Source: Candidatus Borkfalkia ceftriaxoniphila
Lineage (GTDB): Bacteria > Bacillota > Clostridia > Christensenellales > Borkfalkiaceae
NCBI RefSeq assembly: GCF_004134775.1
Contig: NZ_SDOZ01000002.1
Span: 62,001-126,000 of the forward strand
DNA length: 64,000 nt
Direction of reading: 5' to 3'
The notes below the pieces were generated by a model. The model worked only from the letters and a program-made list of their open reading frames with translations. It was not told the origin of the DNA and made no database searches. The position numbers and the translations under genes were made by a program. Positions 47,029-56,887 of the stretch are shown here, one piece after another. Each line of letters begins with the position of its first letter. Position 1 is the stretch's first letter.

Positions 47029-50000
47029 TACCGTACCTTTTTGCGGACGATTGCGACAGCCGCGCAAACCAGTACGACGAGGGAAAGCGCGCTGCCCGCA
47101 TATATTGCGCTTCCGCAGCCTTTATTCTCCTCCGCCTCGGCAAAAGCCGCATAATCTTTTTCCGCCTTTTCAAGTACGGAAAGATTGGTGACTTTCGCTT
47201 TTGCCGCGCCGTCGAGCGCGTCGTATGAGGTTCTCGCCGCGTCGATCTTCGCCTTGCATTCTTTCGTGTCCGTAATCTCGCCGATCGCGTTGATCTGATC
47301 AATTACCGCCTGCGCCGCGGCAGAAGCCGCCGCATCCTCATCGAATGCCTTTACGCTGTTTTCCAACGCCTCTACGAGCGCGTAATTTTTAACGAGCGCC
47401 TTCTGCGCGTCGGTCAGTTTTTCGTAATCCGCCTTTAAACTTTCCACTGCTTCAATCGCGGCAGAGCGGTTTTCCTCATCGATCGTTGCGAAAAATTCGG
47501 TCTTGCTCTTCGCGTTTTTATCAAAAGCGGATGCCTTGGCGAAATCTATTTGTTCCTGTTCGAAAGCGGCGATCATTTCTTCGAACCGCGCGATCTTCGC
47601 AAAGTTAGTTACCGCTTCTTTTTCCGCATCGGTCAGCACTTCGTACGCGTCTTTGACCGACTGTACCGCGGCTTTGGCAGCCGCTTTATTGGAACTTGTG
47701 ATCGTTTCAAAATCGGTGAACAATTTTTCGATGGCGTTGGAAACAAACTGTGCGGGGTCGTATGCGTTAAGCGCTTCTCCGTAAGCCAGGAACTGTTCGC
47801 GGTTCGCAATGTGTTCCCGATACTCGGCTGCGAGCGCATCGTATTTTTCCCGCAACGCCGCATAATTTGCACGCAAGGTTTCAATATTGGTCGGCAGCGG
47901 GTCTTGCGCGATGAGCGCGGATATCTCCTCTGTCAGCGATTTTGCCGTTTTACAGCCCGCGATATCGGCGCGTATCGCGTCGGCATCGGCGTCGAACGTA
48001 TCGTAAAGAGCCTTTTGCGCAGCGGAAAACTTTTCCCATTGAGTGAAAAGCGCGGCGAATTTCGTTTCCGTTTCCGCAACGTTTTCGACGGTGACGTTTT
48101 TCAAACTTTCAAGAGAAGATCTCATATACGCTGCGGCAAGGGCGTCGACAGCGGCAAGTTTCGAAGCGTCCAGCGTCGCGCTCATTTCCGCATATTTCGC
48201 CGCTTCGTGCGTTCGAAGATCTTTGGAGAGCGCGTCGATAGACTGCTTTTCGGCATTGTAAGCGGATATCTCGTTGAACGTAAGACTTTCTTTTACGGAA
48301 AGAGATTCCGTCAGTTTTTTGTAACTGTCAAACTGCGCATAGAGCGAGTTGACGTTGCGGAAATATTCGTCTTTAATCGTCTTCACGGTCAGTTCCATGT
48401 CCTGTCCGCCGTTAAATGAAGTCATTCCTTCGCCCGTCGTAAAGTTCAGTACGAGTTTCGACGTGTCGACGTTTCCGTCGTCCGTACGGAAGAGATATCC
48501 GAGGTATTGCGCAGACAATCCGACGGAAACCGTATTTCCGCCTTCGAGCGCGAGCGTTAAGGAAACGCCCTCTTCCGCTTTTTGCAGTTTCAAAGTAATA
48601 TTTTTGCCGAGAACGCCGGAGGGATTGGACAAAATACCGAATCCGCCCCATTCGTCCAGACCTTCGAACCCTGGATGATCGGGTGCAGTGTTCTTATTGG
48701 GATATACGCCGCCCTTGGTTTCGGTCAGCGCAACGCCTATCGTGTTGCCGCCGCCGAATCCCATTCTGAACATGATGCTCAGTCCGGGATCGGTCTCTTC
48801 GCCGAAAGGAAGAGCAGAGCGCTCGGATACGAAATTCACGGCAAAACGGCCGCTTTCCGCAATTTTATCGACGGAAAAAGTCATCTCGAAATCGGAAAGA
48901 TCCACGGCGTAGTCGCTCCACGTTCCCTCCGCGATATCCGTGCCGTAGACGAGACGCAGAGCCGTGTCGTCAGAAAGGATCAGTTTTGTACTGCCGTCGT
49001 CCGCACGCAGCGCCGCCGCATAACTCTTGGATATCGTCTTTTCGTCCTCTTCTCCGCGTACGCCCCATTCATTGGTGAAGTAACTTCCCGCGGTAGAATA
49101 ATACAGATCCTTCATTTCCGCAAGAGAGGAATCCGCCCACTCTTGCAAAGCATCGTAATTTCCGACCAGCGCGCGCACGAACGCGGAGAGCGCGTCGTAC
49201 TGTTTGACGACCGCCCGATATTCGTCGAGCGCCGCATAATAATTCTCGCGTTTGATCTCACCGCCCGCATATTTTGCGGTAAGTTCGGAAATTTTCGTTT
49301 CAACGGCTTTCTGTCCCATATCTTCCTGCGCGAGCACAGCGCGGATATGTTCCGCGGCCGCGGCGTATTCGCTCAACTGATCGGAAAATTCCGCATAGAA
49401 GGCAAAAACGGCGATCGCATCCTCTTTATCGGTAATCCCGCTCTCCGCGTCGTAATTTGCAAACACCTTATCTTTGACGGCAAGCGACGCCTCCGCAAAC
49501 CCTTCCGTGGAGAGCGCAACCGCCTGCTGATATTCGTATGCGTCGTTTTTGCGCAAGCCGTTCGCATTCATGCCCTCAAAGTTCATTTTCGCGGAATAGA
49601 AATCCTTGACCTGCTGCGCGGTCGTCGCGTTTTTGGAAAAATTTGCGACTGCCTCGGCGTACTTTTGCGTGTACGCGATCGAATTTTTGTATTTCCCTCC
49701 GTACGTCTGATAATAAGCGTCGTTTTTGGCGTCGGAAATGTCTTTGACATTCAATTTCAATGTATCGTTGCCGCCGTTGTTGGATATGCCGAACTGCGCA
49801 TTTTTGTAATCGAAGGGCGTTCCCCCTTCCGCGGGTAGTTCCGCCAAGGGGATCTGCGCGCGGAAATCGTACGCCGTTTCCGCATTGACGTCATCGCGCA
49901 CCCAATCGGCGTGCACGTTCAAAACGTCGCCTTCGGTGAAAATGTGGATTTTCAGTTCTTTCCCCAGATAAGAAGTGCGGGGAGAAGCGTTGTTGTAGAC

Positions 50001-50510
50001 CAGATATTGATTGCCCTCGTAGGCTTTGTTAATAAACGCACTGTTCATCGAATAGGTATGCACGACGGGGACGAACCCGGTATTGTTGCTTCCGTCGTCC
50101 GTAAGCCGAAGCGAAAATCCCTGCCCGGCTCCCTGCATGGGATAGGATCCGTTCGCAACGTAACTGACGAAATAGATCTCCGCGCCCACGCCTGCGGCCA
50201 ACTCGTCGACGGAAAGCGAGATCGTCGCATCGGTCAAATCCATAAAATACGCGTTTTCGGCTCCGCCGCTCGTGTAGTCGCCGTAAAACAGGCGTGCGTT
50301 GCCGCCGCCGTAATTTTGCGTCACGGAAAAACTTCCGTCCTCGTTTTTCACGACTGTGCTGCAATCGGGCGTATACGGATTGTTATAAAACGGCGCGCGA
50401 GGGTCGACGCTCTCTGCGGCGAAGGCTTGCGCGGTGAATCCCCAAAGACACAACGCCATGACGACAGCCAAGAGAGCCGCCAGCATAAGCCTGACCTTTT
50501 TTTGAATCAT
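47028..50510 (-). CDS. Giant exported surface protein A (1160 residues), unknown family
   Basis: A strong signal peptide is present (VRLMLAALLAVVMALCLWGF, then AQAFAAE). The mature protein alternates domains: a beta-sandwich-like region (about 35-270), a helical bundle (280-470), a second beta-sandwich region (480-730), and a helical region (740-1125). The last part contains three similar repeats of about 70 residues recognisable by YEVLTDAEKEAV, YEKLTDAQKALV and YDALDGAAKAKV. The last 32 residues are GCGS, a hydrophobic helix, then RKKVR, a sorting-type tail with a cysteine. The beta regions look LamG/CBM-like, so glycan binding is inferred; no catalytic motif was found. AAGGAGG precedes the ATG. 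Confidence 0.8.
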   Translation of the reverse strand: MIQKKVRLMLAALLAVVMALCLWGFTAQAFAAESVDPRAPFYNNPYTPDCSTVVKNEDGSFSVTQNYGGGNARLFYGDYTSGGAENAYFMDLTDATISLSVDELAAGVGAEIYFVSYVANGSYPMQGAGQGFSLRLTDDGSNNTGFVPVVHTYSMNSAFINKAYEGNQYLVYNNASPRTSYLGKELKIHIFTEGDVLNVHADWVRDDVNAETAYDFRAQIPLAELPAEGGTPFDYKNAQFGISNNGGNDTLKLNVKDISDAKNDAYYQTYGGKYKNSIAYTQKYAEAVANFSKNATTAQQVKDFYSAKMNFEGMNANGLRKNDAYEYQQAVALSTEGFAEASLAVKDKVFANYDAESGITDKEDAIAVFAFYAEFSDQLSEYAAAAEHIRAVLAQEDMGQKAVETKISELTAKYAGGEIKRENYYAALDEYRAVVKQYDALSAFVRALVGNYDALQEWADSSLAEMKDLYYSTAGSYFTNEWGVRGEEDEKTISKSYAAALRADDGSTKLILSDDTALRLVYGTDIAEGTWSDYAVDLSDFEMTFSVDKIAESGRFAVNFVSERSALPFGEETDPGLSIMFRMGFGGGNTIGVALTETKGGVYPNKNTAPDHPGFEGLDEWGGFGILSNPSGVLGKNITLKLQKAEEGVSLTLALEGGNTVSVGLSAQYLGYLFRTDDGNVDTSKLVLNFTTGEGMTSFNGGQDMELTVKTIKDEYFRNVNSLYAQFDSYKKLTESLSVKESLTFNEISAYNAEKQSIDALSKDLRTHEAAKYAEMSATLDASKLAAVDALAAAYMRSSLESLKNVTVENVAETETKFAALFTQWEKFSAAQKALYDTFDADADAIRADIAGCKTAKSLTEEISALIAQDPLPTNIETLRANYAALREKYDALAAEYREHIANREQFLAYGEALNAYDPAQFVSNAIEKLFTDFETITSSNKAAAKAAVQSVKDAYEVLTDAEKEAVTNFAKIARFEEMIAAFEQEQIDFAKASAFDKNAKSKTEFFATIDEENRSAAIEAVESLKADYEKLTDAQKALVKNYALVEALENSVKAFDEDAAASAAAQAVIDQINAIGEITDTKECKAKIDAARTSYDALDGAAKAKVTNLSVLEKAEKDYAAFAEAEENKGCGSAIYAGSALSLVVLVCAAVAIVRKKVR

Positions 50511-50531
50511 TTTCTTTCCTCCTTATGTTTT

Positions 50532-50560
50532 GTTTCAGAGGGCGAAAAGCCCTCTGAAAC
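50532..50560. other. Strong hairpin between surface proteins B and A
   Basis: Perfect 12-base arms (GTTTCAGAGGGC and GCCCTCTGAAAC) enclose five bases, just after the stop of B. No T-run follows on the minus strand, so it is more likely an mRNA stabiliser or partial attenuator than a terminator. Confidence 0.55.
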
Positions 50561-50567
50561 ATTTATC

Positions 50568-53500
50568 CTAAGATTTTTTCCTTTTCTTCGCCAATATGAC
50601 GCCGCAAGCCGCAAGCATAAGCGCGGCCGCGCCGAAACTTGCTGCGGAAACCGTGCCGCCGCAGCCCGAATCGCCGCCGTTTTCTTCGGCCTCCACGATT
50701 TCCACCTGAATGACTTTATTCAGCGTCACACCGGTATCGTCGGTATAACTCAGCGTCACGTTCTTTTTCCCTTTCGAGGTAGAAGTGAAACCGAGGACCT
50801 TGATCTCGTCGAGAGCGATTTCTTTCGTCGTACCGTCGGAAAGCGTCGCAATCATTTTAATGCCCGTTTTGTCAAAAGTTTCGCCCTTTTCGTAGACGGT
50901 TTTCGCGGGACCCGAAACGAGATCCACGGAAACGGTATAGACGGGCGGCACATAATCGCCGAACGTTTTATCACCGATCATGCGAATGGTGATCGCGGAC
51001 TGTCTTTCTTCATCGGAGGTCAAAGAATTTGCGAAGATGACGAAAGTTACGTAAGCGTTTCCGTCCTTGAAAATATCCGCGCCGATCTCCGATCCTACTT
51101 CGAATTCGGGAATATGAGAAGCCCTGTCCTCATCGGGGTTGACGATATCGCGATAATAAACGTTCAACTGCAAAGAATTTACGTACAGCCGATAACTCGT
51201 CGTTCCTTTTTCGATCCGTATGCGCACGGTGTAAGGATCGTAAGGGTCCGCGGTAAAGCCGCAGCCGCTTACCTTGCCGTTCGCAAGCATGACTTCCCCC
51301 GTACTGTTCGAGGCTCCGTAAACGTATACTTCCAACTCATCGAGTTGGTTGCAGTAGAAATAAACGGAGAAACCCTGCGTTTCGTCCTTATTCTTGCCCG
51401 CCTCGCGCATGATGTTCATGACCAGAATGCTCTGCGGATTTTTGCCGCTGCCCACGGGATCTTCGCCCTTCCAGATTCGGCCGATCTCGGTGAATTCAAA
51501 TGCAAAATCGAAACCGTCAATCTGAAGCGGGTCTTCGATAACGGCGAGTCCGTCACATACGTCATCCTTTGTAAGGGTGTTGGAAAGTTTCAATCCCTGA
51601 TCCGTTTCGCTCAAAGTCCAACTCGTGCCCGTCGCATAGGCGTAATACAGCGTTTGCGACAGCAGGATTTTATCCGCTGCGTCAAAGCGCGCCTGCGCCT
51701 GTTCGCGGTCGGCGGCGATGATATAATAATCCAGCGAAGGAACCGCCGCGCGTGCCGCTTTTGCTTCGGCAATGGCTGCGGATTCGTGAATATTTTCCGC
51801 GGCGACAGCCGTTTCAAACGCTTTTAACAGCGGTTCGATCAAACTGCGGGCCGCATCGCCGTATGCTTCGTTGGTTTCGGAGTACAACGCGTCGTAAGCG
51901 GCGCGTTCTTCTTGTGAAAGGTCGCCGAGATCCGATTCCGCCGCCAGTAAATACGCCTCGTACGCCTCGTTCAAAGATGCCAGATCGCCGATCGGCGCAG
52001 AGGCAAGTTCATGATAGCGGACGAGAAGCAAACGGACTTCCGCCGCCCGCACCGTGCGGTCGCATTCCGTAAGTTGCGCGACGGAAGAGGAAATATCGCA
52101 CGAGATCTTTGCGGCGATGTCTTGCAGCGTATTCATTGCATCGGTATCGTATGCGGCGGCTTTCGCGGCGTCGATCTTCGCCTGCGTCAGAGAACCGAGT
52201 TCCCGAAGAGCATACGTTTTTTCGCTGTAAGCCGTATGCCATGCGTCGAGAACGCGCACGATCTCTTTGCCGAACAACGCGTCCGCGTCGCGCAAAGACG
52301 TATTCAATATTTCCGTATCCGAAGGCATGACGTCATCCAGCCGCAAAACGGGACGGGACTGCACCACGCTCAAAAACTCCTCTACGTTCAGACTCGCGCC
52401 CAGCGCGCCGATCGCGGAGCGATAAAGATCTATTTTATAATTTTCCACGTCGAACGCATTGAGCAGGCGCGCCTCCTCCACCATCTCGTCGCAAGCGGCA
52501 ATCCGTTTTTCGAAGGCAGACCTGTCTTCGCTTTTCAGTTGGGAGATCGCGTCGAAGTCGATGCCCGCGCGCGCTTGTTCCGCCGCATAGATCAGATCGG
52601 CGGACGTATCCGACACGGGATCGGCGAACGCTGCGACGGCAGTTTCGAAATCGACGATCTGCAAATGCGCGACCCCGCGGAGCAAGAGGGTTTCGTCTAG
52701 CGCGTCCACGAGCGCCTGCACCTCCTGTAACTGTTCGCCGCTCAGATATTTCACATACGCCGCATATTCGTTGTAAACCGACCGCGCGCTTTCCGCCCCG
52801 GAAATTTTTTGCTCGTCGACGGAATGCAGATCTTTCAGCGCGTCCAGCGCTTTGCTGTACACCTTGACCGAATCCGCCACATATGCCATTTTATCTTCCA
52901 GAAGCCGTAAAGTCGCCTCTATCCGCTCTTTGACCTTTCCCTGATTGAAACGGTCGCGCACGCGGAGCGCGGAGAGATCCGTTTCCGCCAGCCCGCTCGT
53001 CAAGGCGGCGTAATCCGCCTGCGAAAGCGTGCCCGCCAAAGCCTCTTCGCTGTCGAACACATAGTCGTTGAGGCGGTTGACGATCTGCGTCCGCGCGGGG
53101 GAAGAAAGATACTGTTTCGTCGCTTTGTCCGAGGGGGTATCGACGGTAAATTTCAAAGGAGCGTCGGACTCATCGCCGATGCCGTCGATCCCGCCCGCCG
53201 ACAGGACGAGGATCGTTTCTTTGATATTCATATCCCTGGCCGTAAAAATTTCGCCGGGTATGGTGGTGCCGAGGCTATTCCCTTTGGAGATCACGGGGCG
53301 GTTGGTCGTGCCGCCGAAACTGGCGCCGTCCACGATGTTTGCGAGCGTGACGCTCGCGCCGACCACGTTATCGGTGATCAGTCTGCCGACCATGCCGCGC
53401 GAATAGTTTTCCTGTCCTTCCACCTTGGGATACTCTTCGAACGAACCGTCTTTCTTATAAGCCCACATGGACTGCGTATCTACCATTTCCTGAATGAGTC

Positions 53501-53936
53501 CGCCGTCCGCCGCGTCCACGATGTATGACAGCAGAGTACCCTCGTTCTGACAGGTAAACACGAAAGAAACGCCCTCTGCGCCCTCGAAAGGCTTTTTCGT
53601 AGTATCCTTTACGAAGGAAACCGCGAAAGACTGCCCCACTGCCAATTGCGATATCCTGATATTCCAACTGAATACCGCCATATCGACGGGATAGGCTTTT
53701 TCCGCGCTCTCTCCGAAAAACAGATGCCCCTCCCCGGAATAAGGCAAGATCACGTCCGTTTCCGTACTTTTTTCGGAAGGTACGGCGCTCACCCCTGTAC
53801 CGAGTTGATAAAAATCGCTGTTTTCGATCTTGCTTTCCGTTTCGGCTGCGTCCGTAAAGAGAGGGATACAGCCGATACCGATCAACAGGGCGAGCGCCAG
53901 GATCAGACTCATCAATGTAATTTTCGTTTTACTCAT
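50568..53936 (-). CDS. Giant exported surface protein B (1122 residues) with Ig-like domain
   Basis: The start at 53936 (MSKTKITLMSL) has AAAGGAG upstream; a frame 30 codons longer lies inside the neighbouring gene. A signal peptide leads into a beta region (about 30-290), a long helical region (290-760), a second beta-sandwich (about 770-995, rich in aromatic strands), and a group 3 bacterial Ig-like domain (about 1000-1080, VYEKGETFDKTGIKM and TTSKGKKNVTL-like segments). The tail is SGCGG, a hydrophobic helix and KKRKKS. Overall order parallels protein A. It probably binds a surface polysaccharide; no enzyme motif is seen. Confidence 0.82.
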   Translation of the reverse strand: MSKTKITLMSLILALALLIGIGCIPLFTDAAETESKIENSDFYQLGTGVSAVPSEKSTETDVILPYSGEGHLFFGESAEKAYPVDMAVFSWNIRISQLAVGQSFAVSFVKDTTKKPFEGAEGVSFVFTCQNEGTLLSYIVDAADGGLIQEMVDTQSMWAYKKDGSFEEYPKVEGQENYSRGMVGRLITDNVVGASVTLANIVDGASFGGTTNRPVISKGNSLGTTIPGEIFTARDMNIKETILVLSAGGIDGIGDESDAPLKFTVDTPSDKATKQYLSSPARTQIVNRLNDYVFDSEEALAGTLSQADYAALTSGLAETDLSALRVRDRFNQGKVKERIEATLRLLEDKMAYVADSVKVYSKALDALKDLHSVDEQKISGAESARSVYNEYAAYVKYLSGEQLQEVQALVDALDETLLLRGVAHLQIVDFETAVAAFADPVSDTSADLIYAAEQARAGIDFDAISQLKSEDRSAFEKRIAACDEMVEEARLLNAFDVENYKIDLYRSAIGALGASLNVEEFLSVVQSRPVLRLDDVMPSDTEILNTSLRDADALFGKEIVRVLDAWHTAYSEKTYALRELGSLTQAKIDAAKAAAYDTDAMNTLQDIAAKISCDISSSVAQLTECDRTVRAAEVRLLLVRYHELASAPIGDLASLNEAYEAYLLAAESDLGDLSQEERAAYDALYSETNEAYGDAARSLIEPLLKAFETAVAAENIHESAAIAEAKAARAAVPSLDYYIIAADREQAQARFDAADKILLSQTLYYAYATGTSWTLSETDQGLKLSNTLTKDDVCDGLAVIEDPLQIDGFDFAFEFTEIGRIWKGEDPVGSGKNPQSILVMNIMREAGKNKDETQGFSVYFYCNQLDELEVYVYGASNSTGEVMLANGKVSGCGFTADPYDPYTVRIRIEKGTTSYRLYVNSLQLNVYYRDIVNPDEDRASHIPEFEVGSEIGADIFKDGNAYVTFVIFANSLTSDEERQSAITIRMIGDKTFGDYVPPVYTVSVDLVSGPAKTVYEKGETFDKTGIKMIATLSDGTTKEIALDEIKVLGFTSTSKGKKNVTLSYTDDTGVTLNKVIQVEIVEAEENGGDSGCGGTVSAASFGAAALMLAACGVILAKKRKKS

Positions 53937-53953
53937 CTTTTCTCCTTTCGATA

Positions 53954-54901
53954 TTATTTCTTTCCCGCAAGCAAGCGCATATTCTGCACGTCCATCCCCA
54001 CGTCGAACGTTCCGGGGAGTTCCCATCCGATATACATGCTCGTAATGCCGAGATTTTCATACTTCGTATTTTTCATAAAACCGCGTTCCTGCGCGAGTTT
54101 GAACGCATATTGAATGGTCGGCAGCATATCGCGGTTCAAAAGATTCGGCGTTCCCTCCACGACGGGAATATCGAGAAACGTATCCGCCGCGGGATTATAG
54201 ATAAAGGAAGAGGTAGAATCCTCTTTGCCGCCGTCCTGCTGCGCAAATTCGGGTGAAAAGGCGTGGCGGTTATCGTAAATGGGAAGTCCGAACCAAAAAT
54301 ATTCGGAAGTATCCGTGAGGTCCGAAACGGTGATATACCATAAAAACATGGAAGAATGAAGGGACGGATCGTAATCCGCTCCGCATTGATTCACCCCTTT
54401 CGTAAGTTGAAATTCCAGATAAAAAGTGAGATAGTCCAGATCTTTCAGTTTCGTAAAAACGGGGAACTGCGGGATCTCGAGAATGAAATGGATCCACGGC
54501 TCGTTCTCCTTGCGCACGCCGTTTGCATAAACGCCGTCCGTTTCGGCATTGCAATACAGGCTGTAAGCGCCCGTTTTGCGGTTAACTTTCAAAACTTTGC
54601 TTCCGTCCTCGAAAACGTCTACGCCCGAATTTTGCGAATATTCGGCGTTTACCAGATTTTTCAGACAGCCCCACTGGCCGATCCTCCAGACGGGGTCGAG
54701 ATTTTCCAGCCCGTAATCGATCTCGCCGATATGGCGCTGATTGAATTCGGGACGGCTGTCAAACCCCGTCAGTACGAAACCCTCGTTGAACGCGAGATCG
54801 GGGATCAATTCGGTTTCTCCCGATACGGGAGGCGTTTTCGGTGAACATCCCATAAGCATACATAAACACACAGACAAGAGCACCGCCGCAAGTTTCCTCA
54901 T
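53954..54901 (-). CDS. Lipoprotein L1, paralogue of the next lipoprotein, unknown family
   Basis: The 315-residue product has a signal peptide with lipobox LMGC at about residue 19. The mature part is beta-rich and aromatic. It shares with the upstream neighbour the segments WRIGQWG, NRKTGAYSLYC, YFWFGLPIYDNRHAF and YIGWELPGTFDVG, so the two are paralogues. A jelly-roll carbohydrate-binding role is inferred from the fold-like pattern and the locus. AAGGAG precedes the ATG. It ends 17 bases before giant protein B. Confidence 0.78.
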   Translation of the reverse strand: MRKLAAVLLSVCLCMLMGCSPKTPPVSGETELIPDLAFNEGFVLTGFDSRPEFNQRHIGEIDYGLENLDPVWRIGQWGCLKNLVNAEYSQNSGVDVFEDGSKVLKVNRKTGAYSLYCNAETDGVYANGVRKENEPWIHFILEIPQFPVFTKLKDLDYLTFYLEFQLTKGVNQCGADYDPSLHSSMFLWYITVSDLTDTSEYFWFGLPIYDNRHAFSPEFAQQDGGKEDSTSSFIYNPAADTFLDIPVVEGTPNLLNRDMLPTIQYAFKLAQERGFMKNTKYENLGITSMYIGWELPGTFDVGMDVQNMRLLAGKK

Positions 54902-54955
54902 CTAAAAATCTCCTTTTTCATTTTTCGGTTTTCGGGCATCGCCCTACGGCAAAAC

Positions 54956-55984
54956 CTATTTCTTATTGTATAAAATACTGTTTTTGTAAATGGTCGCCCC
55001 GCAAGAGAATGTGCCGGGTACTTCCCAGCCGATGTAAAACTGGTTGATACGCAGATCGTCCACCGTCGTATTGACGAGGAGCGGATAATCGCTCGAAAGG
55101 TTACCCTCATGATTTTGAATTTTTTCGAGAGCGCGTTCCACATAGGGCACTAAATCGATAGTGATATGGTATTTTTCGCCGACTTCGACGCCGCCCTTTG
55201 GCAGATACCCCTCGCTTCCCGCCGTATAAATATAAGTATTGGATTTATCCTCTTTTCCGTAATCGAGAAAAGCGTCCTCTTTAAACGATTTCCACTCGTC
55301 TGTGACAAGGCTGCGCCCGTCGTAATAGGGAATGTTTAACCAGAAATATTGATTGTAATCGGGTGAGTCGGGATTGTCGTTTTTCACCACGAATACCCAT
55401 TGGAAAAGCGCGGTATGCAGCCCGAGGTCGAGTTTGCCGCCCATGAGGTTTTCGCAATAGTCGATGGAAAACTCGAAATCCGCGTAGATATTTTTCATTT
55501 CCGCAACGCGCGAAATATCCGCCAGATTCTGAATGGTGATCAGATGCAGCCAGTCGGCGCCGTACGGTTTGACGCCATTGTATTTCTCGTATTCATCCGT
55601 CGTGTCGCAGTTCAGGCTGTATCGTCCCGTTTTCGGATTGACGATAAATTCCTTGGTATTGTCTTTCAGAATGTAATCGTCGCCCTCTTTGGATTCCTTT
55701 CCCGTATCCGCAAGCCCGAATTCCGTGCCCCACTGCCCCAGCCGCCACATGCTCACCGCGTTTTCGGGTACGGTATTCATGTATCGGAAATTGTAGGTGA
55801 CGTTTCCGAGATCTTCGATGGAAACCTTGCCCAAAACGCCGACGCCGTTTTCCATGTTACGATCGAGGACGACCTCTTCCCCCTTCAATTTCGTCGTTTT
55901 GCCCGCATCGCAGCCGCTCGCGAAGGCGAGAAAACAAAAGAGCGAGGCAAGACAGATCACAAGCGATCTCATTGCTTTATGCAT
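54956..55984 (-). CDS. Lipoprotein L2, paralogue of L1, unknown family
   Basis: The 342-residue product has a signal peptide and lipobox-like ASGC near residue 25. Shared with L1 are WRLGQWG, NPKTGRYSLNC, YFWLNIPYYDGRSL and FYIGWEVPGTFSCG. L2 keeps an N-terminal segment (VVLDRNMENGVGVLGKVSIEDLGNV) that differs from L1. AAGGAGG sits seven bases before the ATG at 55984. It is 15 bases after the second permease gene, so it is part of the transporter operon and probably delivers or holds the glycan near the transporter. Confidence 0.78.
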   Translation of the reverse strand: MHKAMRSLVICLASLFCFLAFASGCDAGKTTKLKGEEVVLDRNMENGVGVLGKVSIEDLGNVTYNFRYMNTVPENAVSMWRLGQWGTEFGLADTGKESKEGDDYILKDNTKEFIVNPKTGRYSLNCDTTDEYEKYNGVKPYGADWLHLITIQNLADISRVAEMKNIYADFEFSIDYCENLMGGKLDLGLHTALFQWVFVVKNDNPDSPDYNQYFWLNIPYYDGRSLVTDEWKSFKEDAFLDYGKEDKSNTYIYTAGSEGYLPKGGVEVGEKYHITIDLVPYVERALEKIQNHEGNLSSDYPLLVNTTVDDLRINQFYIGWEVPGTFSCGATIYKNSILYNKK

Positions 55985-55999
55985 TGAAATTCCTCCTTA

Positions 56000-56887
56000 T
56001 TACATTTTGAACGCACCGCTGGTCAGACCGCGGATAAATTGTTTGGACGCAAAGAAAAAGATGACCAAAAGCGGAATACTGACGATGACGTAGCCTGCAA
56101 AAGGCACGCCTAAACTGAGAAAATCGTTGTAGTACGATTCGGTAAACGGCGCAAGGCCGATGGTGATGGTGTGCATGCGCTCGTCCTGCAAAATCAATTG
56201 CGGCCACAAAAGATCGTTCCAGGCGGAAAGCAACTGCATGATGCCGAGCGTCGCCAAAATGGGGACGGAGAGCGGCAGCGCCACGATCAGGTATTGACGA
56301 AATTTCGACGCGCCGTCAAGTTCCGCAGCCTCGAACAGATCTTTTGGCAAGCCCGAAAAAAACGTGTTGAGCAGAAATATCCCCATGGGTACCGCGCCCG
56401 CGATCGCGGGCAGGATCACGCCGAAATAACTGTTTTTGAGATTGAATACGTTCAATACCATCTGGTACTGCGGTATGAGTGTCAGGATCCCGGGCACCAT
56501 CATAAAAGATAAAATGATGATAAACAGTACGTTTTTAAAGGGAAATTTGTAACGCACAAAGGCATAGGAGGCGCATGAACATACAAGCAGAACGCCGAAC
56601 GTCTGACAAAGGGCTATCACGACGGTATTGAGAATATAGTCCTTTACAAAGAGCCAGGCAAGGCTGTAATTTTCCCAAATGAGCGGGAAAGAAACGGAAA
56701 ACGGATGCATCGTTTCCTGCTCCGGAGATTTTAAACTCTTCACGATCAGAAAATAAATGGGCACGACGACGAAGAAAAGCAATATGAGAATGCACAGATG
56801 CGCGATCCCCTGCTTGACAGCCGCCAACCGTTTCGAGTGGCGGTTTGCGCGCAAATCGTCGTTTACGACAGTTAAAACAGAGTCCAT
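56000..56887 (-). CDS. CUT1 sugar ABC transporter permease (AraQ/LacG type)
   Basis: The 295-residue protein has six predicted membrane helices and the MalG-type EAA loop around AAELDGASKFRQYLIVALPLSVP (residues 205-230), where it would contact the ATPase. An N-terminal cytoplasmic extension of about 28 residues precedes the first helix. Its start overlaps the stop of the preceding permease (TGATG), so the two subunits are coupled. Confidence 0.94.
   Translation of the reverse strand: MDSVLTVVNDDLRANRHSKRLAAVKQGIAHLCILILLFFVVVPIYFLIVKSLKSPEQETMHPFSVSFPLIWENYSLAWLFVKDYILNTVVIALCQTFGVLLVCSCASYAFVRYKFPFKNVLFIIILSFMMVPGILTLIPQYQMVLNVFNLKNSYFGVILPAIAGAVPMGIFLLNTFFSGLPKDLFEAAELDGASKFRQYLIVALPLSVPILATLGIMQLLSAWNDLLWPQLILQDERMHTITIGLAPFTESYYNDFLSLGVPFAGYVIVSIPLLVIFFFASKQFIRGLTSGAFKM

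Noticed and set aside
49911..51827. A 638-residue plus-strand open frame spanning the A/B surface protein junction.
   Set aside because: It crosses two minus-strand genes and the intergenic hairpin, with no signal peptide or ribosome binding site.
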